Shown: positions 40,047 to 48,674 of the stretch, one piece after another
How the letters are laid out: each line of letters begins with the position of its first letter
Position numbering within the stretch: the stretch's first letter is position 1
Origin: a virus
Virus record (IMG/VR): IMGVR_UViG_3300032676_000325
Coordinates: 1-59,734 of that record
Reading direction: 5' to 3' (one strand)
Length of the DNA stretch: 59,734 nt
Program-made: the position numbers and the translations under genes
The notes under the pieces: model-generated
What the model saw: only the letters and a program-made list of their open reading frames with translations
Told to the model about the DNA's origin: nothing
The model's database searches: none

Positions 40047-41041
40047 AGTTTGTGTATATTTGGTTCTAATAGATCGTGTATTAATTTTGTGTTCTTTGGT
40101 AATGCTTCGATGCCATATCCTTTAATATTTAAATTGTAGTTGTATAAAAGAATATGTTGTATAAAAACATCTTTGGAAAAATCCATTCGATAATCAGATA
40201 AATCAATATCGTCACCTTCTACTATATTGTTTATTATTTCTGGCCAATTACGATAAAATCTAACATCGTGTAGTTGTTGCCATTTAATGTATATAGATTT
40301 CCAATAATCGAAATCATTGGCAGGAGTAATATTAAAAAAATCTAATATATTGTATATTTCTTTATCTAGATTATCTAGCATGTCCTTGGTTGTGATTTCG
40401 TAATGATTAGTTTTACTTATAGTAATATCAAAGTGCTCGTAGTCAAATGGTCTAATAGATAGTGCTAATTTTTCTCTATAATCCCATATCTTAAGATTAT
40501 CACCCCATTCTGCAGATTCTTCACCGAAAAATTTAGTATACAATTTCATTAACTCGTCATCAGATGTAGAATCAAATGCTCTTCCTCGATTAAACATATT
40601 ATATAGGATATCTTCTTTATTATTTCTAAGTATCAGCAACTTATAATTTTGCTCTATTAGAAAATTATTCATGTTGGTAATTATTTCATTAGGTAACCGA
40701 CGAATCTCATCATTCCACTTATTATTATTGTCATATACGTCATCACTGAGAAATTTTAAAATATCAACACCATTATCAGATATTTTCGGGGATACATATA
40801 TACTATGAAAACTTGTAGTAGTATTATTAATATCATCAATACAGTGTTTTAATAAATCAAGAGATGGTGGGTGTATTTTATTATGTTTATGAGCATTAAC
40901 TATACTAACGGGGTCTTTGGTTAGGGATTCCCAAGATTTAGATAACGGATTATAAAAATGCTGTACGCCTGAAAAATAGTACAAACTCCAATCTAAGAAC
41001 GTTAGTCCACATGATAATTCACCTGCCAAATAAGCTATCAT
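40043..41041 (-). CDS. Sulfotransferase-like paralogous protein with shared C-terminal module
   Basis: 332 aa. The start MIAYLAGELSCGLTFLDWSL then YYFSG matches the 342-aa gene at 42429 (YTAGAYGNLINW...YFSG). Internal KIWDYREKLALS and C-terminal DYRMDFSKDVFIQHILLYNY followed by ALPKNTKLIHDLLE match the same regions of the 42429 and 44832 proteins and the 21171 desaturase N-terminus. A function is suggested only by the P-loop neighbours it is interleaved with. It overlaps both neighbours by ATGA. Confidence 0.6.
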   Translation of the reverse strand: MIAYLAGELSCGLTFLDWSLYYFSGVQHFYNPLSKSWESLTKDPVSIVNAHKHNKIHPPSLDLLKHCIDDINNTTTSFHSIYVSPKISDNGVDILKFLSDDVYDNNNKWNDEIRRLPNEIITNMNNFLIEQNYKLLILRNNKEDILYNMFNRGRAFDSTSDDELMKLYTKFFGEESAEWGDNLKIWDYREKLALSIRPFDYEHFDITISKTNHYEITTKDMLDNLDKEIYNILDFFNITPANDFDYWKSIYIKWQQLHDVRFYRNWPEIINNIVEGDDIDLSDYRMDFSKDVFIQHILLYNYNLNIKGYGIEALPKNTKLIHDLLEPNIHKL

Positions 41042-41676
41042 GGTTTGTCCTTGAATGTTGTGCCAAACTTATTACCGAGATCTAATTCATTGTAGTCAAT
41101 ATTGTGTATATATTTTGTGTTAGCATCATCGGCTAAGATCTTATCTAGTCTTGTGTCATTCCATGCCACTGGTATGTTTAATTGTAGACTCTTTAGATAA
41201 TTGTGCTTATACAAATATAGTAGTTCGTAACTTAAGAATATAGGAGTAGTTATCTTAGGTAATTGTTCTAATAGCATGTCTATAGTAGATTGTGTTCTGA
41301 TACGTGTCTGTTGATTGGCTAGGATAGTTTGATCTCGCCCAACTACAGCAAAATTCACATCAACTCCACAAGCTCGTACAGCATTGGCAAACCCAGCAAC
41401 ATCCGGGTTCCATATAGGATTTACGTCACTGCCCGGAATGCCTAAAGGACAACTAATACTGGTAAAGTAGTATTCACTTTGTTTCCAATCAAAATCCTTG
41501 AGTAAGGTATGATCTCGCCAACACGGCGCAAACGGTTCTGCAAAGCGATGAGCTTCCCAGTAATTGTCTAGGAGTGATTTCCACCCGTAGACTTCTGAGT
41601 GCAGACTTAAAACCTTACTCCATAAATGATTACCAGCACCTTGCGGGCCAGTGAGTATTAACATCTTTTTAGCCAA
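41038..41676 (-). CDS. P-loop/sulfotransferase-like protein
   Basis: 212 aa, paralog of the 39393 gene: MLILTGPQGAGNHLWSKVL at residues 5-23, then GWKSLLDNYW, FTSISCP and VGRDQTILANQQTRIRTQS. The glycine-rich loop GPQGAGNH could bind a nucleotide or PAPS phosphate. The two paralogs differ enough to have separated long ago. It overlaps the amidotransferase upstream by 8 bp and the 332-aa gene by ATGA. The likely theme is small-molecule or sugar modification. Confidence 0.65.
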   Translation of the reverse strand: MAKKMLILTGPQGAGNHLWSKVLSLHSEVYGWKSLLDNYWEAHRFAEPFAPCWRDHTLLKDFDWKQSEYYFTSISCPLGIPGSDVNPIWNPDVAGFANAVRACGVDVNFAVVGRDQTILANQQTRIRTQSTIDMLLEQLPKITTPIFLSYELLYLYKHNYLKSLQLNIPVAWNDTRLDKILADDANTKYIHNIDYNELDLGNKFGTTFKDKP

Positions 41677-42205
41677 GTAAATCTCCTAACTCGTAAGGTA
41701 TAAATCCTTCTGCACGTTCTGGGTGCCACACTACTCCCCATATTGGTAGTTGACTATGTTTAAACGCTTCAACTGTATTGTCGTGTGAGCAAGTAGCCCA
41801 GGGCATCAAATCTCTACCCAATACTGCAATACTGTTGGTATGGAAACTGTTTACATAATCAGTCATGTCATCAAATTCAACCCTGTGTGCAGTATTTTGA
41901 TGTCCTTCTATAGGCGCATTAACTCCGCCATGTAGTTCGTTAATAAAAAATGCTCCATGACAAACGCCTAAAATTGGCACACCTTTTAGTAAAGCAATAT
42001 TGTAGTATATGGTTTCTGTATGAGTTCGATTAGGAGTACTATCTCCACCCGATAAGATTAACATATCAAAATCCGTTTCAGTATTTGATACATTAGCTAT
42101 TGGGACTAACTTATGACTATTAAGTAGCCCATGCCAACCTTGCTCTAGGCAATCGTAGGTAATGTTGTTGTGAACTATTTCACGCTGTGATATAGCTATT
42201 TTCAT
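41669..42205 (-). CDS. Class I glutamine amidotransferase-like protein
   Basis: 178 aa, one GATase1 domain. The triad is intact: C82 in ILGVCHGAFF, H161 and E163 in WGVVWHPERAEG. The oxyanion region ISGGDSTPNRT (50-60) is also present. It would release ammonia from glutamine or cleave a gamma-glutamyl bond. A synthase partner is not adjacent; the sulfotransferase-like and hexapeptide acyltransferase genes are candidates for a shared sugar pathway, by inference. It overlaps both neighbours. Confidence 0.85.
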   Translation of the reverse strand: MKIAISQREIVHNNITYDCLEQGWHGLLNSHKLVPIANVSNTETDFDMLILSGGDSTPNRTHTETIYYNIALLKGVPILGVCHGAFFINELHGGVNAPIEGHQNTAHRVEFDDMTDYVNSFHTNSIAVLGRDLMPWATCSHDNTVEAFKHSQLPIWGVVWHPERAEGFIPYELGDLLG

Positions 42206-42432
42206 TTGAAGTATGCGAAGTAGATTAATCCAGCAATAATCATAAAGATCTGCGGAAGGAAATTAGTAATTAAACTCTTCTCGTTCCATTTAAATCCTAC
42301 ATAGACCCAGCCACAAGCACCTATAATTTGAAGTATACTATTCCAAGGAGTGATACCTAGAATGTGTAAAGGCATAGCACATAGAATCATTGTTGCTGAA
42401 AACCACTTAACTACTATTGTATAATCTTTCAT
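42202..42432 (-). CDS. Small multi-span membrane protein
   Basis: 76 aa with three hydrophobic stretches: WFSATMILCAMPLHILGI, SILQIIGACGWVYVGF and LPQIFMIIAGLIYFAYF. The layout, with GITPWNS and FKWNEKSL turns, recalls small membrane proteins annotated DUF6552, which I cite from memory only. It is joined to neighbours by ATGA overlaps within the sulfotransferase-like island. It may be an inner-membrane anchor or transporter piece; no function is assigned. Confidence 0.65.
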   Translation of the reverse strand: MKDYTIVVKWFSATMILCAMPLHILGITPWNSILQIIGACGWVYVGFKWNEKSLITNFLPQIFMIIAGLIYFAYFK

Positions 42433-43457
42433 GTTCTCTCCAATAGAGGAATAAAATCAGTTGTATTAGTTGGAAATATATTTAAATTGTGACATTTAAT
42501 TTCTATATTATTATCGAATAATTTACGTTGTATAAAGATTTCGTCAAAGAACGAAATGTTATAAGAAGTCCAATCTAATTCAAGATTGTTGATCAATGCA
42601 GTTACGATAGTATTAATCTGTTGGTCCTTATATAAATGTATTTGTGTAGGAAGCCATTGCTGATATATTTTAGATACATCATTATAATTAATATCTTTAA
42701 TCTCAAATGTATCTAAAATACTTAGTAAGGTTTTTTCAAAATTATCACGTAATTGATCTAATTCAATAAATTTAACTTTGGGATATTTAGATTTAAGTTC
42801 TATAATTTCATCGTCGGTAATAATATTTGACATAGTTCGATCATAAAAATATTTTGATGATAGTTCTCGTAATTCCCAAAGTTCAAATTCATCAATTGAA
42901 GTATGATCCCATTTTAATAAATTTTGATTATCTATTTCGTATGATAGTTCGAGTCTGAGTTTATCGATTCCGTAGACTTTTCTTAGAGAAATCATACGAT
43001 CTGATTTCATGTTGTCTCTTAACCAAACATCTGCAGCAATACCTTCCCTTGATAGGTCATCATAGGTTCGAATTTTAAAGTAACTATTGTTAATTAAACA
43101 ATTGATTGAATTAATCGTGGGGTATATAAAAATAATATTTTTAAAATTGTCAACTAATTTTTTTAAATTATCGTTTAATATGCTAAATGTTCTTTTAGAT
43201 TCAATTGGAATATCATCTTTTAATAATACATGTTCATGCATTTGTGCAATAGGAAAATTATTTTCAGATTTTAAATACTGATCAAGATGTGATGGAAACA
43301 ATATACAAAATCTTCCTGGAAAAGAATTATGCACACTACCGGTAGGGGCAAACGGGATTTCTGAATTAGGTATTATACCACTAAAATAACTACAACACCA
43401 ATTGATTAGATTACCATATGCTCCGGCAGTATATAAAATTGCATTTGTATTTTTCAC
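42429..43457 (-). CDS. Sulfotransferase-like paralogous protein with shared C-terminal module
   Basis: 342 aa from a GTG at 43455-43457 behind GAGGA. An in-frame ATG at 43577 would overlap the di-iron gene and run through its terminator, so it is rejected. The start KNTNAILYTAGAYGNLINW then YFSG matches the 40043 gene. ELWELRELSSKYF and the C-terminus DWTSYNISFFDEIFIQRKLF followed by NIFPTNTTDFIPLLE match the 44832 protein. No catalytic motif can be assigned. The gene starts the chain that ends at 39393. Confidence 0.6.
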   Translation of the reverse strand: MKNTNAILYTAGAYGNLINWCCSYFSGIIPNSEIPFAPTGSVHNSFPGRFCILFPSHLDQYLKSENNFPIAQMHEHVLLKDDIPIESKRTFSILNDNLKKLVDNFKNIIFIYPTINSINCLINNSYFKIRTYDDLSREGIAADVWLRDNMKSDRMISLRKVYGIDKLRLELSYEIDNQNLLKWDHTSIDEFELWELRELSSKYFYDRTMSNIITDDEIIELKSKYPKVKFIELDQLRDNFEKTLLSILDTFEIKDINYNDVSKIYQQWLPTQIHLYKDQQINTIVTALINNLELDWTSYNISFFDEIFIQRKLFDNNIEIKCHNLNIFPTNTTDFIPLLERT

Positions 43458-43473
43458 TAAGTCCTCGTCAATA

Positions 43474-43497
43474 AAAAAGGAGCCTAAGCTCCTTTTT
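43474..43497 (-). terminator. Rho-independent terminator of the di-iron protein gene
   Basis: The minus strand reads AAAAAGGAGC-TTAG-GCTCCTTTTT, about 20 bases after the stop at 43520 and just before the GTG of the next gene. Symmetric flanks make it work both ways. Confidence 0.85.
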
Positions 43498-43519
43498 CTG
43501 CTTATAAAATTAATTATGC

Positions 43520-44209
43520 TTAGTAAGCACTGTCCATTAATTTTACAGCTTCTGGTGTTGCAGTTGTGTTCATACATGACACTGCAAATAAATCCATACG
43601 CATTGTACGAGCAATTTGTTCAATACGAGCTTGAGTAGCTTCATCGGTTGCTAACAATTCTAAAGCACGACGACCAATGTTGCTGTGGAATCCTTCGTCG
43701 CGAGCAATTTTAGCGTATGTTGTGCTAATGAATTCGTCTTGAATACATTCAGCCATTTTGTCCCATACACGTTCTGCACGACCTTCAGCAATAAATTGAT
43801 AAGCCGCAAGTGCCAATGGATCGTTTTGTGCTTCATACTTAGCTAATAGAGCAGCACCTTTAGCTGTTGGTTTAGCAGCTTCGGCAGCAATAGCCGCTTC
43901 GACATCAACTTTTTCGCCTGTGATGTGTTCGATAACTTCTTTAACCATACGGAAGTGATTAGCTTCGTCAAGTGCTTGTTTGCTTAGTAATGCTAGGTCT
44001 TCGACTGAAGTATCAGCAGGGGCAGTAGCTACTTTACCAGCTATTTCAACCATGTTCATACGCTCGTTAACCATACGACCAGTAAAGTGTTCTACTAATT
44101 GTTCTTGGCTTGGGTTAGATGCAAAGTATGCTTCAACATTCAATTCACTTGCTTTGAATAGTGCTTCATTATCTTGTGCTAATTTAGCAACAAATTGTTT
44201 TGAGTTCAT
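43520..44209 (-). CDS. Ferritin-like di-iron protein
   Basis: 229 aa, nearly all helical, with two ExxH motifs: EANH (82-85) and EGFH (172-175), plus acidic residues E142/E146 on a third helix and E49/E55 on a first. That is the four-helix di-iron arrangement of ferritin-like and carboxylate-bridged oxygenases. The long gap between the motif helices is Ala-rich. It could store iron, detoxify peroxide or hydroxylate a substrate. The gene has AGGAAAAT before ATG and its own terminator. It lies between two surface-modification islands. Confidence 0.8.
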   Translation of the reverse strand: MNSKQFVAKLAQDNEALFKASELNVEAYFASNPSQEQLVEHFTGRMVNERMNMVEIAGKVATAPADTSVEDLALLSKQALDEANHFRMVKEVIEHITGEKVDVEAAIAAEAAKPTAKGAALLAKYEAQNDPLALAAYQFIAEGRAERVWDKMAECIQDEFISTTYAKIARDEGFHSNIGRRALELLATDEATQARIEQIARTMRMDLFAVSCMNTTATPEAVKLMDSAY

Positions 44210-44226
44210 TTTATTTTCCTATAACG

Positions 44227-44790
44227 TTATTTTATCAATGTAACTAGAATATCTGGCCAGACGTTGGTTACACTGACCTCGGCGCAGAAGTTTTCTTTAA
44301 TCCACCCGGATGTGAAATACTCCCACTTACAATTATTTATCATCGCAAATTCCAAAATAGCTTTATTCTGTGCAGTTATTTCTGCCAACATACCTACACT
44401 GTCTTTGTATGCATCATAACAGGGATATTTGATTTGAAAGCCACCTGCTTCATGCCACCAGGCATAACTCGACATATCTGGGCGATAGACTAACATTTTC
44501 CAACCAGGGCATTCACTTAACTTATACGCCCAGTCATGACTTTTAACAAGTTTGCAACCGCCAGGTTCTGTCCATGCTTGGTCTACATAATCTAAATTTG
44601 GGATAGCATCGAACTCCATGCCACGGCCAAAGTAAGCACCAACATGTCCTGTATATGTGTGATGTGTGTAACTGCGGTTAGGTGTGCGATCGCTGGTATT
44701 CATACCCGGTATCGTTTCTAATACCTGTGCTATACCACTCCAACGTGAACCTGGTACTCCTGTAAAAAATATGTGATTGGGGAGATTCAT
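44227..44790 (-). CDS. Sulfotransferase-like protein
   Basis: 187 aa. The N-terminal HIFFTGVPGSRWSGIAQVL (6-24) is the glycine-rich phosphosulfate-binding type loop found in phage sulfotransferase-like proteins, and CKLVKSHDWAYKL (78-90) matches the conserved K-x-H region after it. YRPDMSSYAWW is likely the 3'-phosphate motif region. It would transfer sulfate from PAPS to a hydroxyl; the target is unknown. The leader is about 14 bases with no Shine-Dalgarno, and an octamer AGTAAATA lies at 44810. Confidence 0.7.
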   Translation of the reverse strand: MNLPNHIFFTGVPGSRWSGIAQVLETIPGMNTSDRTPNRSYTHHTYTGHVGAYFGRGMEFDAIPNLDYVDQAWTEPGGCKLVKSHDWAYKLSECPGWKMLVYRPDMSSYAWWHEAGGFQIKYPCYDAYKDSVGMLAEITAQNKAILEFAMINNCKWEYFTSGWIKENFCAEVSVTNVWPDILVTLIK

Positions 44791-44809
44791 AATAAGTACG
44801 TATATAATA

Positions 44810-44817
44810 TATTTACT
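44810..44817 (-). promoter_or_regulatory. T4-type late octamer
   Basis: The minus strand reads AGTAAATA, 19 bases before ATG 44790, in the divergent region shared with the plus-strand 44832 gene. Confidence 0.4.
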
Positions 44818-44831
44818 TATAGAGGTTTAAG

Positions 44832-45740
44832 ATGTTGCATATTTTATTTGTCCCTGGTACATTTGGTAGTACTATTCAGTATATCTTACGTGCATTTAGT
44901 ACTACGTATAGTGCTGATAGATTGCCAAATATAACATACGCAGATATGATAACTCCTGATGGGTCGATGCATTCATATTATAAAACTGGACACTATGTGT
45001 GGAAATACGAACTCGATGATTTGGTTGGCGGGTTAATAGATAAACCATTGATAACATCACCTATATACCCGATGCCTGACTTTCATGCAGATGAATTGAT
45101 AAATTTCTTTAAGATCAATTTTCCCGACGACAAATATGTTTTTGTTTATGTAGATAGTTTAGAATATGCAGAAATTAATATGTTAGCACAATATTATAAA
45201 ATAGCTAAAGGTGTTTCTAATAAAACGTTAGAAATTTTCTGTGGGAAAAATGAGCACAATATTATCAATTGGAATATTAATTATAAGCATTGGAGTGAAA
45301 TGCAACTATGGGAACTTAGGGAATGGTTGAGCACATTCTATCCAACATGGGTTCAAGGATGGATTGATTCTTACAACTATGCTGACCAAAATTGGTTAAG
45401 TGTTAGTTCTAAAGAAATTTTAGATAATCCACATGACACATTTTTAAAGGTTTTAAACTATTCAGGTGAGATTGACTCTAATTTGATTTCAACATTTTCT
45501 GATTTTACTACGCACTGGCGTAGTCAACAACAATATCTATTAGACGAATATAATCTAATAAAGAAAATAGTTCAAACGTCGATAGCAAATGAACCATATG
45601 AGTGGTCCGAGTTAAATATTATCTCAGAGGCAATTATACAACAACATCTAAGATCAAACGGCTACGAGATTGCATGTTACGAATTAAATAAATTTCCAAC
45701 ATCTTCGACTGTATTACATTCTCTATTAGAAAAATCATGA
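44832..45740 (+). CDS. Sulfotransferase-like paralogous protein with shared C-terminal module
   Basis: 302 aa. It begins MLHILFVPGTFGSTIQYILR, a loop-helix start seen in phage sulfotransferase-like proteins, then TPDGSMHSYY. QLWELREWLSTFY (158-170) and the C-terminus EWSELNIISEAIIQQHLRSN followed by LNKFPTSSTVLHSLLE are shared with the 40043 and 42429 proteins and the N-terminus of the 21171 desaturase. It has an AGAGG ribosome site. It is joined to the methyltransferase gene by ATGA at 45737-45740. Confidence 0.65.
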   Translation: MLHILFVPGTFGSTIQYILRAFSTTYSADRLPNITYADMITPDGSMHSYYKTGHYVWKYELDDLVGGLIDKPLITSPIYPMPDFHADELINFFKINFPDDKYVFVYVDSLEYAEINMLAQYYKIAKGVSNKTLEIFCGKNEHNIINWNINYKHWSEMQLWELREWLSTFYPTWVQGWIDSYNYADQNWLSVSSKEILDNPHDTFLKVLNYSGEIDSNLISTFSDFTTHWRSQQQYLLDEYNLIKKIVQTSIANEPYEWSELNIISEAIIQQHLRSNGYEIACYELNKFPTSSTVLHSLLEKS

Positions 45741-46252
45741 ATCAAACACAACTAAATAAATATTTTTCATCTGTGTGGAAATCTAATCTAAATCAATACA
45801 AGTATTCCGGATGGGCATTAGTAGACAAAATTAAACCCAAAGAACAGGTCGTTGATGTAGGTTGTGGATTTAATGAATTCAAAACACATATACCTAACTT
45901 GATAGGCATAGATCCCGCCAACGACTCAGCTGACTACAAAGTTAGGATAGAAGATTTTGATATGCCCGATCATTTCGATGTAGCACTTTGTCTAGGCAGT
46001 ATTAACTTTGGTGGCGAAGCTAATATAATAAGTCAAATTAACTGTGTGGTTCGCTGTCTGAAACCTAAAGCTAAAATCTATTGGCGCTGTAATCCTGGTC
46101 TGCATGATCATGGAAACGAGGCTTGTAAAGATATAGATTTTTATCCGTGGACTATAGAAAAACATGCTGAGCTTGCTGACTTATTTGGATTTAGATTAGC
46201 AGTCGCCAGATGGGATACTGCAAATAGAATCTACGCTGAATGGTCCAGGTAG
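45737..46252 (+). CDS. SAM-dependent methyltransferase-like protein
   Basis: 171 aa. Motif I is VVDVGCGFNEFK (about 36-47), followed by LIGIDPANDSA, a FDVALCLGSINFGG motif IV-type strand and RCLKPKAKIYWRCN, the typical post-motif strand. It is shorter than average but keeps the fold core. No DNA-methylase catalytic motif is present; a small molecule or protein target is likelier. It is coupled to the sulfotransferase-like gene upstream by ATGA. Similar proteins occur in cyanophage-type genomes. Confidence 0.75.
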   Translation: MNQTQLNKYFSSVWKSNLNQYKYSGWALVDKIKPKEQVVDVGCGFNEFKTHIPNLIGIDPANDSADYKVRIEDFDMPDHFDVALCLGSINFGGEANIISQINCVVRCLKPKAKIYWRCNPGLHDHGNEACKDIDFYPWTIEKHAELADLFGFRLAVARWDTANRIYAEWSR

Positions 46253-46311
46253 CTTAATACTTATTCCAGATCTTTCAAACTTAACTACACACTTTCAAAT
46301 CTTTTTTAGCT

Positions 46312-46319
46312 CTTAAATA
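46312..46319 (+). promoter_or_regulatory. T4-type late octamer before phoH
   Basis: The plus strand reads CTTAAATA. The predicted start near 46325 gives a leader of about 44 bases that contains AAAGGAG before the TTG start. Confidence 0.45.
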
Positions 46320-46368
46320 TTTGTGTACTGATGCTTTAATTAGTACAACACTTCAAAGGAGCATTAAC

Positions 46369-47115
46369 TTGTCAAGACATCGTAGATCAGCATCACGCAA
46401 CTTAAATTCATTCGCAACACAACAAGATAATACCGTAGTAAGTTTTAACAACTATGTCCAACAAAGGAAAACAGTCCACCTAATACCTAAAAGTTTAAAT
46501 CAAGAAGAATATATCAGCCTATTAACAGACCAATCTAAGTGTATTGTGTTTGCAACAGGCCCTGCCGGTACTGGCAAAACAATGTTAGCTATGATGGCTG
46601 GCATTAAAGCATTTAAAGAAGGAGAAGTAAGCAAGTTAATTTTAACTCGTCCAGCGGTAGGAGTGGATGATGAAAAGCACGGCTTCCTACCAGGTGATAT
46701 TAACGCTAAGATGGAACCATGGACTAGACCCTTGTTCGATGTCATTCAAGAGTACTATAGTCCAAAAGAAGTAGCACGTATGCTAGAAGAACAGATAATT
46801 GAGATAGCTCCCCTAGCATTTATGAGAGGTCGTACATTTAAGGGATGTTGGATAGTAGCAGATGAGATGCAAAACGCCACCCCTGGACAGATTAAGATGC
46901 TCCTTACACGACTCGGCGAAGGTTCTAAAATAGTAGTAACAGGCGACACACGTCAAGCAGATAGACGAGACCCGGATAATGGCCTATTAGACTTTAAACA
47001 TTTGTTTGAAGGATTTAAAAATAGTCGATATATTGCAGGTGTAGAGTTTAATCATAAAGACATTGCTCGTCATCCAGCTGTCGCGGAGGTGTTACGCCTA
47101 TACGGAGAAGACTAA
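46369..47115 (+). CDS. phoH: PhoH-like ATPase
   Basis: 248 aa from a TTG at 46369 with AAAGGAG at 46355-46361. An upstream in-frame TTG at 46321 lies inside the likely promoter/leader and has no ribosome site. Walker A is TGPAGTGKT (64-71) and Walker B is WIVADEMQNA with DEMQN at 165-169; GDTRQAD provides the sensor. PhoH-like ATPases are very common in marine T4-like phages. Some are RNA-binding helicase-like; the phage role is not settled. It is convergent with the cupin gene, with no gap. Confidence 0.92.
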   Translation: MSRHRRSASRNLNSFATQQDNTVVSFNNYVQQRKTVHLIPKSLNQEEYISLLTDQSKCIVFATGPAGTGKTMLAMMAGIKAFKEGEVSKLILTRPAVGVDDEKHGFLPGDINAKMEPWTRPLFDVIQEYYSPKEVARMLEEQIIEIAPLAFMRGRTFKGCWIVADEMQNATPGQIKMLLTRLGEGSKIVVTGDTRQADRRDPDNGLLDFKHLFEGFKNSRYIAGVEFNHKDIARHPAVAEVLRLYGED

Positions 47116-47436
47116 CTATAACATAAACTTATCTGAGGGGATACTCGGAGTCTTAATAGTAACGACTTCTGTATCCTCCAGATATTCAATTTGACTTATA
47201 TCACCAGGTTCTAATACACAAATATCCCCAGCAGCAAATATTTCACCATTACAAATTTGACGTCCACTGATAACTAAAGTAATTTCAGTTATTTGTTTGT
47301 GGATATGGCTATCTGGTTTACCGCGTGGATTATGTTGGTAACAGATTTCGAAATCTTTAGTACGATGCACTGCTTGGTCAAAGTCTCCTATGAACCAACC
47401 ACGGGCTCCGCTATCACTTAGTTTGAAACACTTCAT
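47116..47436 (-). CDS. Small cupin protein
   Basis: 106 aa. The cupin core is visible: HIHKQITEITLVISG (44-58) gives the H-x-H...E metal motif, and GDICVLEPGDISQIEYLED (71-89) the second strand with its G-D-x-x-x-x-P-G motif. Single-domain cupins bind sugars or metals and include sugar epimerases and regulators. It overlaps the 104-aa gene upstream by 23 bp. The function is not known; a nucleotide-sugar link would fit the window. Confidence 0.8.
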   Translation of the reverse strand: MKCFKLSDSGARGWFIGDFDQAVHRTKDFEICYQHNPRGKPDSHIHKQITEITLVISGRQICNGEIFAAGDICVLEPGDISQIEYLEDTEVVTIKTPSIPSDKFML

Positions 47437-47728
47437 TTAATTGATTAATACTGTCGTTAATATAATCTGCATACCCCTCTACATAATGTTCGAGTATAGC
47501 TTCAAAAGTTGCACCCGATTTAAAGGTATTTTTGACTATTTTTTCTTCAGTTAGATTCAAAATAACACTATTTTGAACATCTTTATCCTTTAATCCGCGT
47601 GTTAGGTATACTTGTTCTTCATATTCAATATTATTAGGATTAGCCATATATCCTGCTTTGTAAGTTTGTGCAGGATCTTTAGGGCGTGCTGTATATTTTG
47701 CTATTAAATAGATACTATTATTTGCCAA
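47414..47728 (-). CDS. Hypothetical protein downstream of the clamp loader
   Basis: 104 aa, not recognised. IYLIAKYTARPKD near the start is followed by a mixed strand-helix pattern and a helical C-terminus (FEAILEHYVEGYADYI, DSINQLNEVF). In T4 the small clamp-loader subunit gp62 follows gp44 in this place, but this protein is far shorter than gp62 (187 aa) and I see no similarity. It overlaps the gp44 gene by 11 bp. It could be a divergent partner or unrelated. Confidence 0.65.
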   Translation of the reverse strand: MANNSIYLIAKYTARPKDPAQTYKAGYMANPNNIEYEEQVYLTRGLKDKDVQNSVILNLTEEKIVKNTFKSGATFEAILEHYVEGYADYINDSINQLNEVFQTK

Positions 47729-48644
47729 TTTGTGTGAGCTCCACTAATGTTGCTGAAAGGTTAATTTCGGCATCACCTACCATACTGTGATTAACAAGTC
47801 CTTTACGAATTGCTAGGATAGCTTCGTCTTGTCCTTCTTCTGAGGTAGACCATAAGTCTAAGTTATCGTACATCCAACGATACATACCATCCATGTCTTC
47901 TACAGCGGCTTGGTTACAGATAAGTGTACGTGCTTCGCGAATTTTACCTGACTTAAACATAGCCACAGCATCTAACCGCCAATCTTTTGCACTGCTATCA
48001 TTTTCACCTGGTTTAGATAGTGTACCTGTAGTTGTATTAGATTGTAATAAATTTAAACATTTACGCAGGTCTGGATAAGTTGCTTTAATATAACTATCTA
48101 ATGTATCTAAGTCAAATTCGATACCTTCTGTAACTAACACAGTTGCAGCACGTGCTGTAAATTCAGTGTGATCAGTTTTCTCAATATGGAATCCTTGACA
48201 ACGACTATGGATAGCTGACATGATCTTATTTGGATAGTTACAGGTTAAGATGAATCGTACTGTTTGTGCATAGTCTTCCATAAGATTACGTAATGCTGGT
48301 TGAACTGATGCAATATTCATATAGTCAGCTTCGTCGATCATCACAATTTTAAACTTACCAAACGGCATAGTTTGACAAAAACCAATTAGCTTGTCAATCC
48401 ATTCTACTTTGCGTGCTTCTTTACTACCATTAGCATACATGACGTCATATTCATCTACGCCAAGTGATTTGATTAAGATTTTAGCCAGAGTTGTTTTACC
48501 TGTTCCTGGACTACCACTTAGCAGTAAATGTGGAATACTGCCTTGTTTGATCCACGTCTCAACTGTTTGTCTTTGTGCTGGATCTGTGAATACATACCCA
48601 TCAATTGTATCCGGACGATACTGTTCTACCCATAATTGTTTCAT
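47718..48644 (-). CDS. 44: Clamp loader large subunit, gp44-like AAA+ ATPase
   Basis: 308 aa (T4 gp44 is 319). Walker A is SGSPGTGKTT (43-52), Walker B is IVMIDEADYM (100-109) and the clamp-loader SRC motif is IHSRCQGF (145-152), where Arg acts as the inter-subunit finger. The N-terminal LWVEQYRPDTIDGYVF is the usual clamp-loader opening. The protein would load the gp45-like ring for gp43. It is 40 kb from polymerase and clamp, unlike the T4 order. A consensus sigma70 promoter lies upstream, so it is an early gene. Confidence 0.93.
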   Translation of the reverse strand: MKQLWVEQYRPDTIDGYVFTDPAQRQTVETWIKQGSIPHLLLSGSPGTGKTTLAKILIKSLGVDEYDVMYANGSKEARKVEWIDKLIGFCQTMPFGKFKIVMIDEADYMNIASVQPALRNLMEDYAQTVRFILTCNYPNKIMSAIHSRCQGFHIEKTDHTEFTARAATVLVTEGIEFDLDTLDSYIKATYPDLRKCLNLLQSNTTTGTLSKPGENDSSAKDWRLDAVAMFKSGKIREARTLICNQAAVEDMDGMYRWMYDNLDLWSTSEEGQDEAILAIRKGLVNHSMVGDAEINLSATLVELTQIGK

Positions 48645-48674
48645 TGAAAGTCTTCTTTGCTAGATTGATAATAT

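Noticed and set aside
43458-43577. Longer start for the 342-aa sulfotransferase-like gene
   Set aside because: The extension runs through a rho-independent terminator and into the di-iron gene; the GTG at 43457 has GAGGA before it and matches the paralog's N-terminus.
46321-46368. Longer phoH start at TTG 46321
   Set aside because: It lies at the predicted promoter start without ribosome site; TTG 46369 has AAAGGAG at good spacing.
47414-47728. Small clamp-loader subunit gp62
   Set aside because: The position fits, but length and sequence do not; it is kept as hypothetical.
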